From assembly GCA_947034895.1 (NCBI GenBank), contig OX344763.1, positions 83,967,093-84,031,092 of the forward strand: a stretch of DNA of 64,000 nucleotides, written 5' to 3'. Source of the DNA: Rhytidiadelphus loreus. Lineage: Eukaryota; Streptophyta; Bryopsida; Hypnales; Hylocomiaceae. Below are positions 12,000 to 24,671 of the stretch, in pieces (within the stretch, counting starts at the first letter, position 1; each line of letters opens with the position of its first letter). Position numbers and translations under genes: made by a program. Below the pieces are notes generated by a model. That model saw only the letters and a program-made list of their open reading frames with translations. It was not told where the DNA came from and ran no database searches.

Positions 12000-13200
12000 A
12001 ATGTGATATTTTTGGTACAAATAACTACAGTTTTTTTATTGTGGTGTATAATTTGATCATTTGATGTAAATTGATGTGACTCTTAGTTTAGCATAAGGTT
12101 AAGTTTTTTGGAAAGTAAAGCCCTGCTTAGGGGTGTATCAATAAAAGTCCCTTCTTTGTGTCTAATTGCTTCTAGTTCCTCCTTATTGTTGTTGATGTTC
12201 TTGGTTTAAGAAATGTTTATGGAGAGTGAGAGCTTGTGAGGTTGTTTTTTCAAAGTCTTAGTTTCAAAATTCAAAATATGGCGGTGTGGTGGGCAACGGC
12301 CTAACCTTTTTTGTATGAATATGAGCCCAACATTTGAATTTGAATGTTGAAACCAATTTGGCCTTGGTTGAGACTTTGAACCACTCCCTAGACTCAGTTG
12401 CAAACTCCCAGCCCCCCGTAGTGACCTGCTTGGACCCCCGCAGCGACCAATTGAACCCCTAGCAACCGACTTGAACCTCCCAGTGACTGACTTGAACTTC
12501 CGCAGCGACTGACTTGAACCTCCCAGCGACCGTTTTGAACCTCTGCAGCAATCGACTTGAACCTCCTAACAACCGACTTGAATCTCGCAGTGACCGACTT
12601 GAACTTCCGCAACAATCGACTAAACCTCCCAACGATCGACTGATCCTTTGCAACGACCGACTAAACCCCTAGTGACCCGACAACTGACTCCTAGTGAAAC
12701 CCGACTGACTAGCTCCCTATTGAGACCTGGTGATTGACTCCCGGTTGAGACCCAACTAATTGGCTCCCGGTTGGCCGGTTGAGACTTGACTGTCTGGTTA
12801 TTCTCTCAGTGGGTTGGGGACCATGGTTATTAAACCATTCAGAACTGATGCTGACAATTAAGATGGGTTAATCAAATTTTTGGGTTTGGTCTTCCAAAAA
12901 TAAAAGTTTAACTGAAAAATAACCTTTAACAATTAACAAATACAAAGACTTATAATCTAAAATTAAAAGAAAAGACTAATCTAATTTTTAAGAATTTGGA
13001 GGAACGAATTTCAACTAAGTAGTTTAAAAGAATTTTTATAATTCTCACTCAATCATGCAAATGACTAATTCCAAACACTAAAGCAATGGACTCTTCTAAA
13101 AGGATTTCAACGCTTAAATACTTAAGTTTCTTTGGAAAAGACTTCAATTGTCCCAAAATTCAAGGTTTTGCTGTATGGGGCATCCCTAGGCAATAATAGG
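12000..13200. repeat. Dispersed repeat, copy 1, with internal C-rich minisatellite
   Basis: 12407-12740 is a minisatellite built from ~30-bp units (CGACYGACTTGAACCTCCC alternating with a TTCCGCAG variant) that decays towards the right. The flanks (e.g. GTGTGGTGGGCAACGGCC at ~12283 and the AACGAATTTCAACTAAGT region at ~13003) resemble those of a second copy at 19030-19950 in the same orientation. No coding capacity is seen. Confidence 0.6.
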
Positions 13201-13307
13201 GATAATTAAATGTACCTAGATCTTGATTTCGAAGTCAAAGCTCCGCCATGCAAAAGCAACTCCAAGAATAAACGAACAAATTAAAGTTTCAAGTACCCGT
13301 TTCCAGG

Positions 13308-15510
13308 TGTCCAAAGTCAAAGCTTCGGTGTGCAGGAGCAACTCCAAGAATAAACGATATCCAAGGACCAAACTAGTATTTTGAAAACTTAATTTGTAAA
13401 GGAGGTACACATGACAGTGTTTAACCGAATATTAGCAATTAGTCAAACCAAACACCCATTATACAACGAGTTTTGGCACGTGGTGATGCCCAAAACCTTT
13501 TGGCAAAGTCTAGCCTTGCCGCTTTAAAGTTTAAAGTTCACAAACTGTTATCAATTTGCACAAATTGTTGGTTAGTATTCAAAAGAACAAGAAAATCAAT
13601 TAGAACTTGGGAACTATTCCCACAATCCTCTTAATACCAAAGTTTTGGGGCTTGAAGCCTCCAAATTCAAGAAAGAAGTTAGTTAACTCAAACAACAATA
13701 GAGTTAGGGGATTTCCTCCTCCTAAATTCTTGAAAATCAAAGTTTTTGGGCTTGAAGCCTCCGAATTCAAACAAGAAAAGAAAAGAAAGCTTTGAAGGGG
13801 CCCTCCGGACCTTCAAAGTACAAGAAAATAGAAAGAAATAGTCAAAATTTGGCTTGAAAGTGCTCCAACAAAGTGTCGGTAGCATGATAAGAACAACAAG
13901 AATGAAACAAGAGAATGAGGGCCACGAACAACCTCAAGGAAGGGCCTTATATACTCGCTCCCGGCCCCCCCGGTAAGTTATTCGTAAATATTTTCTAACT
14001 TTCAATCTAGATATTTTGTTAAACTAACCTAACGTATTTTATAAATAATCTTTGTTTAATGGGAAGGAAGGTCCTCAAGCAAGTTTCTTTTAGGCCCTAA
14101 ATGGCCTTAAATTCTTCCCCAAATCAAATATTAGATTTTTTCCAAAGATATTTTGAAAATCTACCTTATTAACCGAGATATTTTGCAAATTAATTTAAGG
14201 TTAGTTCCAAATTGTCTTTCTTTAGTTCAAAAGATGGCTTCTTACGCAAGACAAGTATCTTGAGCAAATCCAATCTTCGATTTTACAAAAGATATTTGTA
14301 AAATCAACTTAAATTAATCCAAAATTACCATAAAAAAGTCAAACTAAGGGCTGACTCTCTCTATCTTTTGAGGAACAACTTGAAATTGAAAAAAAAACTA
14401 TGCCATCGTGTTCAGAAGACCCCAATTAGCCTAACGGATCCCTTACCCCTGCCTCCTCAACCATTGTAAAGCACAAATTTGAGTCACGGTAACTTAGAAC
14501 AAAAGTCAAAAATCTAACTTTTGGAGTTTGCATTTTTTTGATGAAACTGTTGGTTCTGGGTGGTTTAGAATATTTGTGGGAGTAAGAATTGACCCTTAAA
14601 TCGCTCCATTCGGACACCGTTAGCTCCTGGTACGCCGGTCAACCCGCCGCCAAATCGTAAATTCTTGTAAAATTTGATGTCGGTCCTAATTCTGGTACTT
14701 GGGAATGTCGGAATGTCTTTAAACTTAACAAATCTTTTTATTGACACACAAAACACTATCCTAATTTTTAGTGAGATTTTACCACAACATTTGTAATTTC
14801 TAGGAATTTACGAATGCAATTTTAAGCGGTTGACTTCCCATGGAGTCATTGTGGAGTTTTGTAAAATCCCGAAACTTTTGGACAATCTTCTACAAGATGT
14901 CCATCAACTAAAGGCAAAACCAAATCTCCAATAAGGATGCTATTTTTAGCAATTCCTTAATAATTTCTACCCGGGGGGAAAATTATTCTTAATATCGAAG
15001 GAATCTTGGATGATCGGACTTCGATTTGACCTCCTGGCATGCTTTGACCTAGAGAAGCACCTCTTTATATGCTCCAATCATCATTTCCTCCATCTTGGTT
15101 TCTAAATGATTCGGATTTTCAAAGTTACCTACAACCAACAAATCCAATCCTTTCGAATTGAATTTTGATTGAATCTGACTAGACTCTAATATTTAGCCAG
15201 TTTGTCACATGCGTACTTATAGATACTGTACTACATGAACAAGACACTAGGATTGGCTCTCATATCCTTTCTTCGCTCAAAATTACTAATTAACTACCTA
15301 AATCTACTAATAAGACCTAAAATTAGTGAAAACATAAAGTTTTATGTGTTTCATGCATCTAAAGCCATTCCTCACTACATTGGTAGGGATTTCTACCAAA
15401 ACATTCAATAACTCTATTTTTATGTGTTTTTTCATATAATTAATCTAAAAACCAACATAAAATCGCGAAAAATAAGTTCAGAGTTCCAAGTGCCAACTTG
15501 AAGGCTCACA
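13308..15510 (-). mobile_element. Long LTR, inverted copy (left arm)
   Basis: A ~2.2-kb sequence that starts TGTGAGCC on the minus strand (at 15510) and ends ...GACTTTGGACA at 13308. It is the reverse complement of 16117-18717 and matches 49437-51494. It contains a TATATAAGG box followed by a C/T-rich leader (minus strand near 13950), as expected of a retrotransposon LTR promoter. TG...CA ends support the LTR call. About 90 bp next to the end (13225-13340) are tandemly duplicated. No internal coding region is attached. Confidence 0.65.
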
Positions 15511-16116
15511 GGCGTTGATGTTTTTATGGCGCCGTAGAGGCACATTGCAAGTGTCTCAAAATCTACCTTCTACTAGTTTCAAGGATATGCAGCTAGAGGT
15601 GAAAAAACTCAACCACATGGAAACGTAGGGACTCAAAAGGCTCAAAAGCATATTGTCATAGCACAAGAAAGCCAAATTTCTTCTCTAAGACCGGAAAAGG
15701 TCCTAAAGTGACTCGTTTATCGTTCTCACAAAGATTTGTCACAAATTACTATTAACCGGAAATCTGGACAATGATTATCACAACAACCCCAAGCCAAAAC
15801 CTACTCAAATCTGGTCAAGAGTCTACTGGCCAGAAGTGTCGTACGTGTAGTACGGTAGTAAGCGCTCTTAGCCACAACCACGTGGTAAGATGACACCAAA
15901 TATAGTCCCAAGGAACCCCAGAGGGTGTTCTAAACTCCTTCTTCTCGGTTTAATGATAAATCACTCCAAATCTCACTCCTCTCCCGGATTCTACTACATT
16001 CCAGACTTACTACCAGATCCGGATCTCATCCGTAATTCCCAACCGTAACTCCCAACCGGTTTTGAGGTACCTCTGTTTTATCCTAAGAGTGTCCTCACTT
16101 GCTCTTTTACGAGGGG
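15511..16116. other. 606-bp spacer between inverted LTRs
   Basis: The centre of the large inverted repeat. Positions ~15650-15845 (from the TGTCATAGCACAAGAAAG motif) are closely similar to 45030-45220, the left end of the retroelement at 45030-48781, so the spacer is a fragment of that other family. No gene. Confidence 0.6.
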
Positions 16117-18717
16117 TGTGAGCCCTCAAGTTGGCACTTGGAACTCTGAATTTATTTTTCACGATTTTTAGTTAGTTTTTAGACAAAATATATAAAAAAA
16201 CATATAAAAATAAGGGTTATTGAACGTTTTGGTAGAAGTCCCTACCAAAGTACTGAGGAATGGCCTTAAATGCATGAAACATGTAAAACTTTGCATTTTT
16301 ACTAATTTTAGGTCTTTTTAGTAAAATTAAGTAGTTAAGTCAGTAGTTCCGAGCGAAGTAAGGATTTGAGAGTTCGCTAGTCCTAGTGTCTTGTTCATAT
16401 GATACAACAGCTATAAGTATACATGTAACAAACTGGTTAAAAATTAGAGTCTACTCAGAGACAATCCAAATCCAATTCGAAAGAGTTAGATTTGTTGTTT
16501 ACAGGTAATTTTGATAAATACATTCATTCACAGACCAAAATGGAGGAAATGATGATTGGAACATATAGAGAGGTGCTTTTCTAGGTCAAAGCATGCCAGG
16601 AGGTCAAATAGAAGCCCGATCATCCAAAATTCCCCCGGTATCAAGAATAATTTTCCCCCCGGGTGGAAATTATTAAGGAATTGCTAAAAAAAACATCCTT
16701 ATTGGAGATTTGGTTTTGCCCTTAGTTGATGGACATCTTATAGAAGATTGCCTAAAAGTTTCGGAATTTTACAAAACTCCACAATGACTTCATGGGAAGT
16801 CAACCACTTAAAACTGCATTCATAAATTCCTATAAATTACCAATGTTGCGGTAAAATCTCACTAAAAATTAGGATAGTGCTTTGTGTGCCAATAAAGAGC
16901 CCTGTCAAGTTTGAAGACATTCTAACATTCCCAAGTACCAGAATTAGGACCGACAACGAATTTTACAAGAATTTATAACTTGGCGGCGGGTTGACCGGCT
17001 TACTAAAAGCTAGCGGTGTCCGAATGGAGCGATTTAAGGGTCAATTCTTACTCCCCATGAATATTCTAAACCACTCAGGATCAACAGTTTCATCAAAAAA
17101 ATGCAAACTCCAAAAGTTAGATTTTTTACTTTTGTTCTGAGTTACCGTGACTCAAATTTGCGCTTTAAAACGGTTGGAGAGGTAGGGGCAATGATCCATT
17201 AGGCTAATTGGGGTCTTCTGAACGCGATGGCGCAATTTTTTTTCAGTTTCAAGTTGTCCCTTAAAAGATAGAGAGGGTCAACCCTTAGTTTGACTTTTAA
17301 AAGATAATTTTGGATTAATCTAGGTTGATTTTGCAAATATCTTTTGTAAAATCGAAGATTGGATTTGCTCAAGATACTTGTCTTGCGTAAGAAGCCATCT
17401 TTTGGACTAAAGAAAGAAAATTTAGAACTAACCCTAAATTAAAATGCAAAATATCTTAGTTAATTAGGTAGGTTTTCAAAATATCTTTGGGAAAATCAAA
17501 TATTTGATTTGGGAAAAGATTCTAAGGCCATTTAGGGCCTAGAAGGAACTCGCTTGAGAACCTTCCTTCCCATTAAACAAAGATTATTTGGAAAACGCAT
17601 TTAGGTAGTTTAGCAAAATATCTAGATTGAAAGTAAAGATAATAATTACGAACAACTTACCGGGGGGGCCGGGAGTGAGTATATAAGGCCCTTCCTCGAG
17701 GTTGTTCATGGCCCTCATTCTCTTGTTTCATTCTTGTTGTTGCTCTTGTCGTGCTACCGACACTTGTCGGAGCACTTTTAAAGCCAAATTTTGGCTATTT
17801 TCTTCTATTTTCTTGTACTTTGAAGGTCCGGAGGGCCCCTTCAAAGCTTTCTTTTCTTTTCTTGTTTGAATTCGGAGGCTTCAAGCCCCAAAACTTTGCT
17901 TGTCAAGAGTTTAGGAGGAGGATTCCCCTAACTCTATTGTTGTTTGAGTTGACTAACTTCTTATTTGAATTTAGAGGCTTCAAGCCCCAAAACTTTGATA
18001 TTGTGAGAGTTGTGGGAGTAGTTCCCAAACTCTAGTTGATTTTCTTGTTCTTTTGGATACTAACCAACTATTTGTGCGAATTGATAACAGTTTGTGAATT
18101 TTAAACTTTAAAGCGGCAAGGCTAGACTTTGCCAAAAGGTTTTGAGCATCACCACGTGCCAAAACTCGTTGTATAACAGGTGTTTGGTTTGACTAATTGC
18201 TAATGTTTGGTTAAACACTATCATGTGTACCTCCTTTAGTGATTAAACCTAGAAATTTGCTTGAAATTTTGGGAATTAGTTTTTAATGTTCGGTTAAACA
18301 TTGTCATGTGTACCTCCTTTAAAAATTAAGTTTTCAAAATACTAGTTTGGTCCTTGGATACCGTTACATTAGAGGAGATTTCAGCCCCCCGGAGGGCTGT
18401 AAGTTCCCAGACTGTGGGAATTGGTTCGCAGGGGGCTGCAATAGCTTGCAGATGTGGCATGGCAACTTCCACGTCGAAAAAAAATAATTTCTTTTTTCAA
18501 AAAGAAAAATGAAATTATTATTATTTTTTTTGCATTTTAAGAGTAAAAATTTTTTTTTTTTTTTTTTTTTAAATTTTTTTATCGGGAATAGCCGTTCCCC
18601 GAAAACTGCAGGGGGACAGTTTCCCCGCAACTGCTTGAAACGGCCCTCCAAGGGTCCGAAAACTCCTCTAATGATTTCCTGGGGTTGCTCCCGCACGGCG
18701 GAGCTTTGACTTTGGCA
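16117..18717 (+). mobile_element. Long LTR, direct copy (right arm) with MITE insertion
   Basis: Same family as 13308-15510 in the opposite orientation; begins TGTGAGCCCTCAAGTTG and ends GACTTTGGCA. A TATATAAGG box at ~17676 precedes the leader. It differs from the left arm by a duplicated ~100-bp block around 18215-18330 and by the MITE at 18368-18672. The small ORF at 17751-18035 lies in the leader and also occurs at 51090-51374; it is probably not a gene. The two LTRs do not flank an internal region, so they are either two solo LTRs or a fold-back structure. Confidence 0.65.
18368..18672. mobile_element. MITE-like insertion in the right-arm LTR
   Basis: A ~305-bp insertion absent from the left-arm LTR, which still shows the uninterrupted site. 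The ends are inverted repeats (ATTAGAGGAG ... CTCCTCTAAT), with further complementary GC-rich blocks inside (CCCCCGGAGGG side against CCGAAAACTGCAGGGGG side) and a poly-A/T centre that folds back. No target duplication could be fixed with confidence, so the superfamily is open. Confidence 0.6.
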
Positions 18718-19029
18718 GATTAAAATTAGGTATGTTCAAATATTTACATTATCACTTGAAATTGTCCATTCCAGTGAAGCTTTTATGTGGATAATTTATA
18801 TTCTTTTCCAAGGAAACTTAAAAGATTAAGCGTAGAATTCCTTGTAGAAGAATTATTGTCAGTTTTACTTGGAACTTGTCATTTGCATTGTTAAGTGAGG
18901 TCATTAAAAGTAGTCTAAACAACAAATTTGACCAACTAATGCAATTGGAATCCTCATTAATAACTACCAAACAACTAATGAATAGTAAATAGAATAAAAT
19001 CTAACAACAAAGCCAAATTGAATAGTAAA

Positions 19030-19950
19030 ATTCCTCACCTTATTACTTTTTTAATGCTTGAATTTGCTCACGTTTCCTAATTCCTTCTCCTCTTATTCTT
19101 CCTTCTTCTTCAAACGGTTCATTTGATTGTTGCAATCTTAAAGTTGACTATGGAGAGTTTGATGGATGAGACTAGTGTGAATTTCTCATTATAGTTCCAA
19201 TGTTTCAAAAGTTTGGAATTTGTGTGGCAAGCAACAGCCTTCCTTTTTTTGTTAAGTAGGACCTTAACTTAGATTTGGAATTTTGAAACAAACATATTTA
19301 CTCACTGTACTGTGTTATCAAGTCTGTGGTCTGGGTACCCTTGAACTGGAGAACCCACAACCCAGCCGTGAACTCCCTGGCAAACCCAAACCCCGACTTG
19401 ACAATCCCCGAAGCCCCCAATTGGCAACCCGAAGCCCCAACTTGACAATCCCTGAAGTCCCTAACCTAGAAACCCTCTGGCGACAGCTGCGACCCAATTG
19501 ATGTCTCCACAAACTGACCGGCGGCAGTCACGACCCCCTCACCCCGGCTGGCGTTCCCACAAACTGACCGGCGGCAACCCGCGGCCCCTTATTCTCTTAA
19601 AAATTATTGAAGGAATGAATTCCATCGAACTAAGGGGAATTTTCATCCATCCATAAGTTTTTACCTAGAAGTCCGAAATTCTTGCTTTTTACTTTGGTAA
19701 AAAGATAATTTATCACTTTCCTCACAAAAATAATAAAACCTCAAGAAATTACTAAATTTAGAATATTAACTTAGAAGTAGGATTAATACAAGAACAATTA
19801 GGAACATTTTAAAAGAATAACTAAAGAATCTTTTGAGACTAGAATCATTTAGAGAATCTTTTACAGATTCTAAAACCAACTTTTACTTTAAAATTACTTT
19901 GATTTTAAGGGATTAAAGTGTGGATGAAGTTTGACCCAAATTTGGATGAA
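19030..19950. repeat. Dispersed repeat, copy 2, with C-rich array
   Basis: Paralogue of 12000-13200. The block GTGTGGCAAGCAACAGCC (~19224) and the downstream AATTCCATCGAACTAAGG region align with copy 1. The internal array at ~19340-19590 uses related but different units (CTTGACAATCCCYGAAG and ACAAACTGACCGGCGGCA). The two copies flank the inverted LTR pair on both sides in direct orientation. Confidence 0.5.
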
Positions 19951-21288
19951 AAGTCTAAAAATAGGTCAAAACTAGTTTTACTCTCAAGAATCCAGTAGTT
20001 AAATTAATTAATAAATTAACCCTAAAATTTAGATTTATTTAGAATTCATTTGCTATTTTTAGTTAACGGATGAAGTTTTTAGGGTAGAATTAGGGACGAA
20101 TTTCATCCATCAATATCTTCTAGTAGAAACATCAGAATTCAACTTGCTTTACCATTCTGGAAAGGGCAAATTGCATTCTACACATTAGCTTAGATAGATT
20201 TTTACATTAGAATAGATTTTACTTACTCATCAAGGTCTTAAACCTTTTAACATTTGAATTGTTTTAAAACAGTTAAAATTAAATTATCAACATAATAAAC
20301 AAAGTGTCCATTGCTTGGAAGGCCAAAGAACACTGAGTTTATAATTCACCCATTTGAATCATTAACTTATATCGCTAGAACCTGTGTGCAACTTTCTGAC
20401 TTAAGGGTAGAATTAGAAACCCTCACAAAGGGTAGGGACATCACCATTCCTTTTTCTTACACAAACTCTAACCTTCCTAATGACAATTATGACACGGACA
20501 CACAAATACTTTCCGTCATAGACAAGTTCCGGACTGGTATACTCTCACAACTCCCGGAATACTCACTCCGAAAGTAGGTCACTCAGAATACAACCCGTCC
20601 CTCCTCACTACAACGACAGATATAGAACCATCCAGAAACTGAAAGGGGGTTTGGTACTAGGACTTGGACTTGATCCGTAGGTCGGCAGACCTTCTGGGTT
20701 AGCGAGGTTTTTCCACAAGCGGTTGCTTATCTTTGTACGGAACCCTCCTCGGCCTTCCGGACTTGCACCCACACCACTAATTCCAGGTCACCGTTCCGGT
20801 GATTTAAAGGTACCACGCACAGCTCCTCCTTAACAAATTCTACATCCCTTCCCTAGATTCATTCTATTACCAGATCTGGTAGAACCCTGAATTCGGATGT
20901 CTTCTTACCACCTCTCTACTTTTCAACCCAAACCTTCAAATGTGCCCCCAACACCCTTATATACACAAAAAAGTAAAGCAAGGACACACATGAAAAGCTC
21001 AGATAATGAATGAAAAGATAGATAATACAAAAATATATTATTGCTCAAAATGGAATAGCAAGAAAAAAATGAAGGACCACATGTGGGCCCTCCCCTTTAA
21101 AACCAAAATACCAGCCGAAAATCACGCGATAAGAATTGCTTCGTCCAATTCTAAACTATCCTGAGAATCCGGGAGGATCAGAAAAGAGCAAAAAGCCTAG
21201 AAATCCGAGATCCGGATTCTTGCATGGACCCGGATTCTAGTTTAAAAAAACAAACAACTCCAAAAACAACTAGTCAACTTTTAACTAT
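19951..21288. other. Non-coding stretch with a short unassigned ORF
   Basis: AT-rich. A plus-strand ORF at 20311-20577 (88 codons) matches nothing I know and is probably chance. The segment 20580-21050 has the C-rich, CCGGA-containing composition typical of the neighbouring retroelement and may be its 3' untranslated part. Confidence 0.35.
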
Positions 21289-23130
21289 CTATTTATCCTT
21301 CTTCTGTTTCTTTGAACTACTATCGAACCCTAACTGCACATGGGTGTTTGGCTTCCCTTGTAGCGTCTGGCTAGTCGCCCGGGTGATGATCATGGTCTTC
21401 CAGGGTGGGGGACTATTCGACTTGGTATCATCCGTGTGTACTATGGATTTATCCGCCTTGTCGAGAGATTTTGGATCTTCCTCCACCTCCTCCAATACCA
21501 AATCTATCTAGATAGGCTCCGGTTTGGAAGAGGATTCGGGCGGAGGAGTCTGCATATGCTTGTACCATTCTGGATGTGTGGATGCCGGATTCTGTATGAG
21601 ATTAATCTGGGCATCCAGATTACTCCAAACTTGCATTCCCGGACCCGGAAAAGTTGTGCTCATTCCTCCAGTCACGATGTTGATCAAAGATCCAAACTAC
21701 CCAAAATGTTTTGCTGGTGAGTTTTATAGATGAGTCATTGGGGTTCTGATCATATTCGGAAGTTCCGGAAAGCCGCCAATATCTAGTGGCTTGTTCGGAT
21801 CCATGGTCGCCGCCAGTGCCCGGAACTCCTTCAGAGAGGTTTACATCCGGCCAGCCATCTCCACCATAACTCGGACTATCTTGGTGTTGGTGAGTGGTGT
21901 AGAGGATTTCTTCATTTCTTTGTACAGGGCTGCCTTGGCATACAAGTCTGTTGGGCTCACGATCCACCGTTGGAAGGTCTACATTACCCGGTAGGACTTC
22001 TGGAGCGCCTGGTGCGCTTGGTGCAGCTCCCCTTCCGTCCAATTGAGCTTGGAAGTCAACTCCTCCCGCTGCTTTTGCAGGTTCCAAACTTCCGTCTTCA
22101 AGTCATCCCACTTCTTCCCCTGAGGTTGCACTTTGAGCACTTCCACCATCTTTTCCGGATCGCACTACAGGACTTTTGCTGACCTTAACACAATATCTGC
22201 GAGCCAGTCGTGGTACATCTTGGCGATCCGGATCCATTCTTCCCCGGCACCGAAGAAGTGTGGTCCTTTCCAGATCTTCAAATCTTGCATGAGGGTGGGT
22301 CCCAGAAGTTTATCTTTGGATGTCGGATCCGTAGACTTCCGTCTCTAGCTTGTTGATGCCTCCTCTCGATCTTCTGTCTCTTCCTTCTTTGCCTTGTCCT
22401 CCTTTACTTCCGGTCTGTCGTCCTCTTCTTTGTCCTCTAATTCCGGGGGCTCCGGATCTTCGTCATCCGGACAGTTGCACTGCAGCATCACCAATCCGGT
22501 GTTGTAATCCATCAGTTCTTCTTCAGTTAATAACTCCTGGTGCTAGTACATATGGAGCAGGTAGGTGCTGAATGGGTTCGGCTTGTTCTTCGCCAAATTT
22601 CTGGTACACCTTGCAATGACGATCACCACGACTTTCCCCTAGTGTACGATCCGGTCCTGGAATGCCTCGAAGATGGTGTTGGCCATCGTCACCGTAACCC
22701 GGGAACTTTTATCCGGGTACAGGATCGGCAACAAGAACTTGAGCAGCCGCTTGTGTTGCTCGTCCTGGCAGTCCTTAATCGCGTACGCCTCCTTCGTGTG
22801 TGGTCAGTGAGAGAACTTCTGCAGGTGATACTAATCTGTCCTACTTGTAAAGCCTTCTCCGTGTTTCGAAAAGCCGTAAACTTCCGCCTAAACCCGCTCT
22901 GTCCACTATTCCGGATATCCGCGTACTATCCGGTCATATTGGTTCGGTGCGCCCTCAGCCAACTCCCTCAGAATCTCATCACTCTGGACGTTCCACGGTT
23001 TCTAAAGAAAACCTGCACATCCAAGCACCCTCAAGTCATCCTCTAATAGTCTCAAGTGGGCCGGATCTATAGGAATCACCGGACTTATCTTCTGGGCTGC
23101 TACCGTAAATCAAGTACTAACCACCGCCAT
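21289..23130 (-). pseudogene. Gag-like retroelement ORF, copy A, 15 in-frame stops
   Basis: A single frame of 614 codons can be followed from the ATG at 23130 to the stop at 21289 with no net frameshift, yet it contains about 15 in-frame stops, 11 of them TAG. It is colinear with the ORF at 46331-48195 (copy B): both have an N-terminal block ending in KPWN or RPWN, an EVYGF(S/T)K block, a KFLLPILYPD-like block and an acidic, charged C-terminal part with a predicted coiled coil (~22000-22100). Where copy B aligns, two of the stops (V*AEVYGF and the one before GKVVV) sit on Trp codons. I recognise the type as the gag-like ORF of plant non-autonomous LTR elements but cannot give a family name. 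It lies downstream of the Gypsy pol on the same strand, with ~700 bp between. Confidence 0.7.
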
Positions 23131-23239
23131 CCGTCTCACCTCTCCTATCTTCGTAACCCTAACTCACCACTCTTTCTCTCACTAACAGCTAGATGTAGTG
23201 CAACTGAAAGAAGATGAGAAATGAGGCGGCGGGGGTATA

Positions 23240-23553
23240 TATATCCCTCCAGGTCCAGAGTTCCCTCTAACAGGAACGCGAGCTATAGAGCGGGGCAACG
23301 GAATCCTAGTCTAGCGTCGTAACCTACTGTCTTAATGATTGCATTCCGGTCACTTTCCGGATATTGAATCCGTCCTACCCAAATGTCAAGTTCCGTCATG
23401 ATCCCGTATTGACTACGGAATTAGGTCAAAACTATTTTTAAGTATCTACTTATTTCCGTTTTTCTATTCCTAACCTATTTTTTTGAAATTTTTACTACTT
23501 TTAACTTCCTCTAGTCTATCATGATCCGTTTTAAGATATTGCAGATTCCGACA
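23240..23553 (-). other. Candidate 5' LTR/leader of gag-like element A
   Basis: The minus-strand sequence starting at 23553 reads TGTCGGAATC... and loosely resembles the TGTCGTGATCC start of element B at 48781. It lies just upstream of the gag-like ORF, as in element B. The similarity is weak and the right end is not defined. Confidence 0.3.
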
Positions 23554-23837
23554 TGGTCCCCTTTTCAAATGTGAGCGTCCTCGTAAATACTTTGATCGGA
23601 ATCCTCGGAATCCAATTCTATCCCGTATTTGTTGACTCTAGATTTGTTAACTCTGGTATCAAGTAATACTCCTTCTAGATCCTCAAGTTATGGTCCCATC
23701 CATCTTATGTGTAACTTACCTGGAAAGTTCCGGTAGCGACTGTTGTACACCAACACCATTCCTCCTTCCTGGATTCCATGCTCAACGAGAATTTTCTTGT
23801 TATGATTCGTCTTCTTCTTCTCCTATACTTCTTGGAT

Positions 23838-24671
23838 TTAGTCCAGTGCAATCCGTCTTGATTCTTCCAAGTCTTCAATGGCAAGGAGTCGAGTCTGCTG
23901 GTTAGTGGTTCGGATGGAGTTCCGGGTAGCTATCACCCTGTGAGTCTTCATCTGTAGTTCAATGCCATGGATGGCTTCTTGCCCAAATACTAGAAAGAAC
24001 GGAGTTTTACCAGTGGTGGTCTTCTTTGACGTGTTGTAGGCGTGTACGGCAAATGGAAGCTTGATATCCCAATCCGTCTTGTATTTTGATATCATCTTGT
24101 TGATCGCCCTCTCCACAATTCCGTTGGCTTGTTCTGTCAATCCGTTTGCTCAAGGATTGTAAGGCGTAGTCTTCCGGTGTTTGATAAGGTACTTGGAAGT
24201 AATGTCTTCCACGAGTTCATTCAAAAAGTGCACTCCTCTATCACTGACCAACTCCAACGGATGTCCAAATCTCATCATGATTTCCGTAAAAATGAATGTA
24301 GCGGCAGTCCAGGTAGTGTTGTTCCGGGTTGCTTTGGCCTCCACCCATTTTGTGGCATAATCCATTGCTAGGATTATGTATCTCTTCTTCCTAACACTGA
24401 TGGGAGCAATAGGGCCGATGAAATCTATCCCCCACTTCTCGAAAGGTGCCAATGGAATGATAGAATTTAATGGCCAATGGTCCCGGAAAGTGGGCGCACC
24501 CATCCGTTGACACTGATCATAATTTCCTATACGAGCCTTGACATCCCTAATCAAATACGGACACCAATACCCGACCGACCGGATCCAGTTGTTATGACTA
24601 CGAAATGTCCCCTCAAAGGTCCAGAATGCATGGCTTGTATCACCTTCTTCTTGTCTTCGACCTCCAAACAT
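23838..24671 (-). pseudogene. Integrase domain of the Gypsy pol
   Basis: Shows the zinc-binding end (CQRMGAPTF), the first catalytic Asp in GIDFIGPI, the second in SDRGVHF and the Glu in TEQANGIVERA, that is, the D-D-E core of retroviral-type integrases. An in-frame TGA at ~24147 separates the second Asp from the Glu. Upstream, two frameshifts around 24660-24715 break the join to RNase H. In an active element this enzyme would insert the cDNA copy into chromosomes. Confidence 0.8.

Noticed and set aside
17751..18035. ORF of 94 codons, present again at 51090-51374
   Set aside because: It lies in the LTR leader downstream of a TATA box and is conserved only because the LTRs are nearly identical; hydrophobic, low complexity, no family features.
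18364..18709. ORFs on both strands across the MITE
   Set aside because: Poly-Lys/Phe stretches from the A/T-rich centre of an inverted repeat.
21620..22087. 155-codon minus-strand ORF (EPAKAAGG...)
   Set aside because: It is an alternative frame inside gag-like copy A. The frame colinear with copy B is the one interrupted by stops.
22540..23046. 168-codon plus-strand ORF
   Set aside because: Antisense shadow of the gag-like gene on the minus strand.
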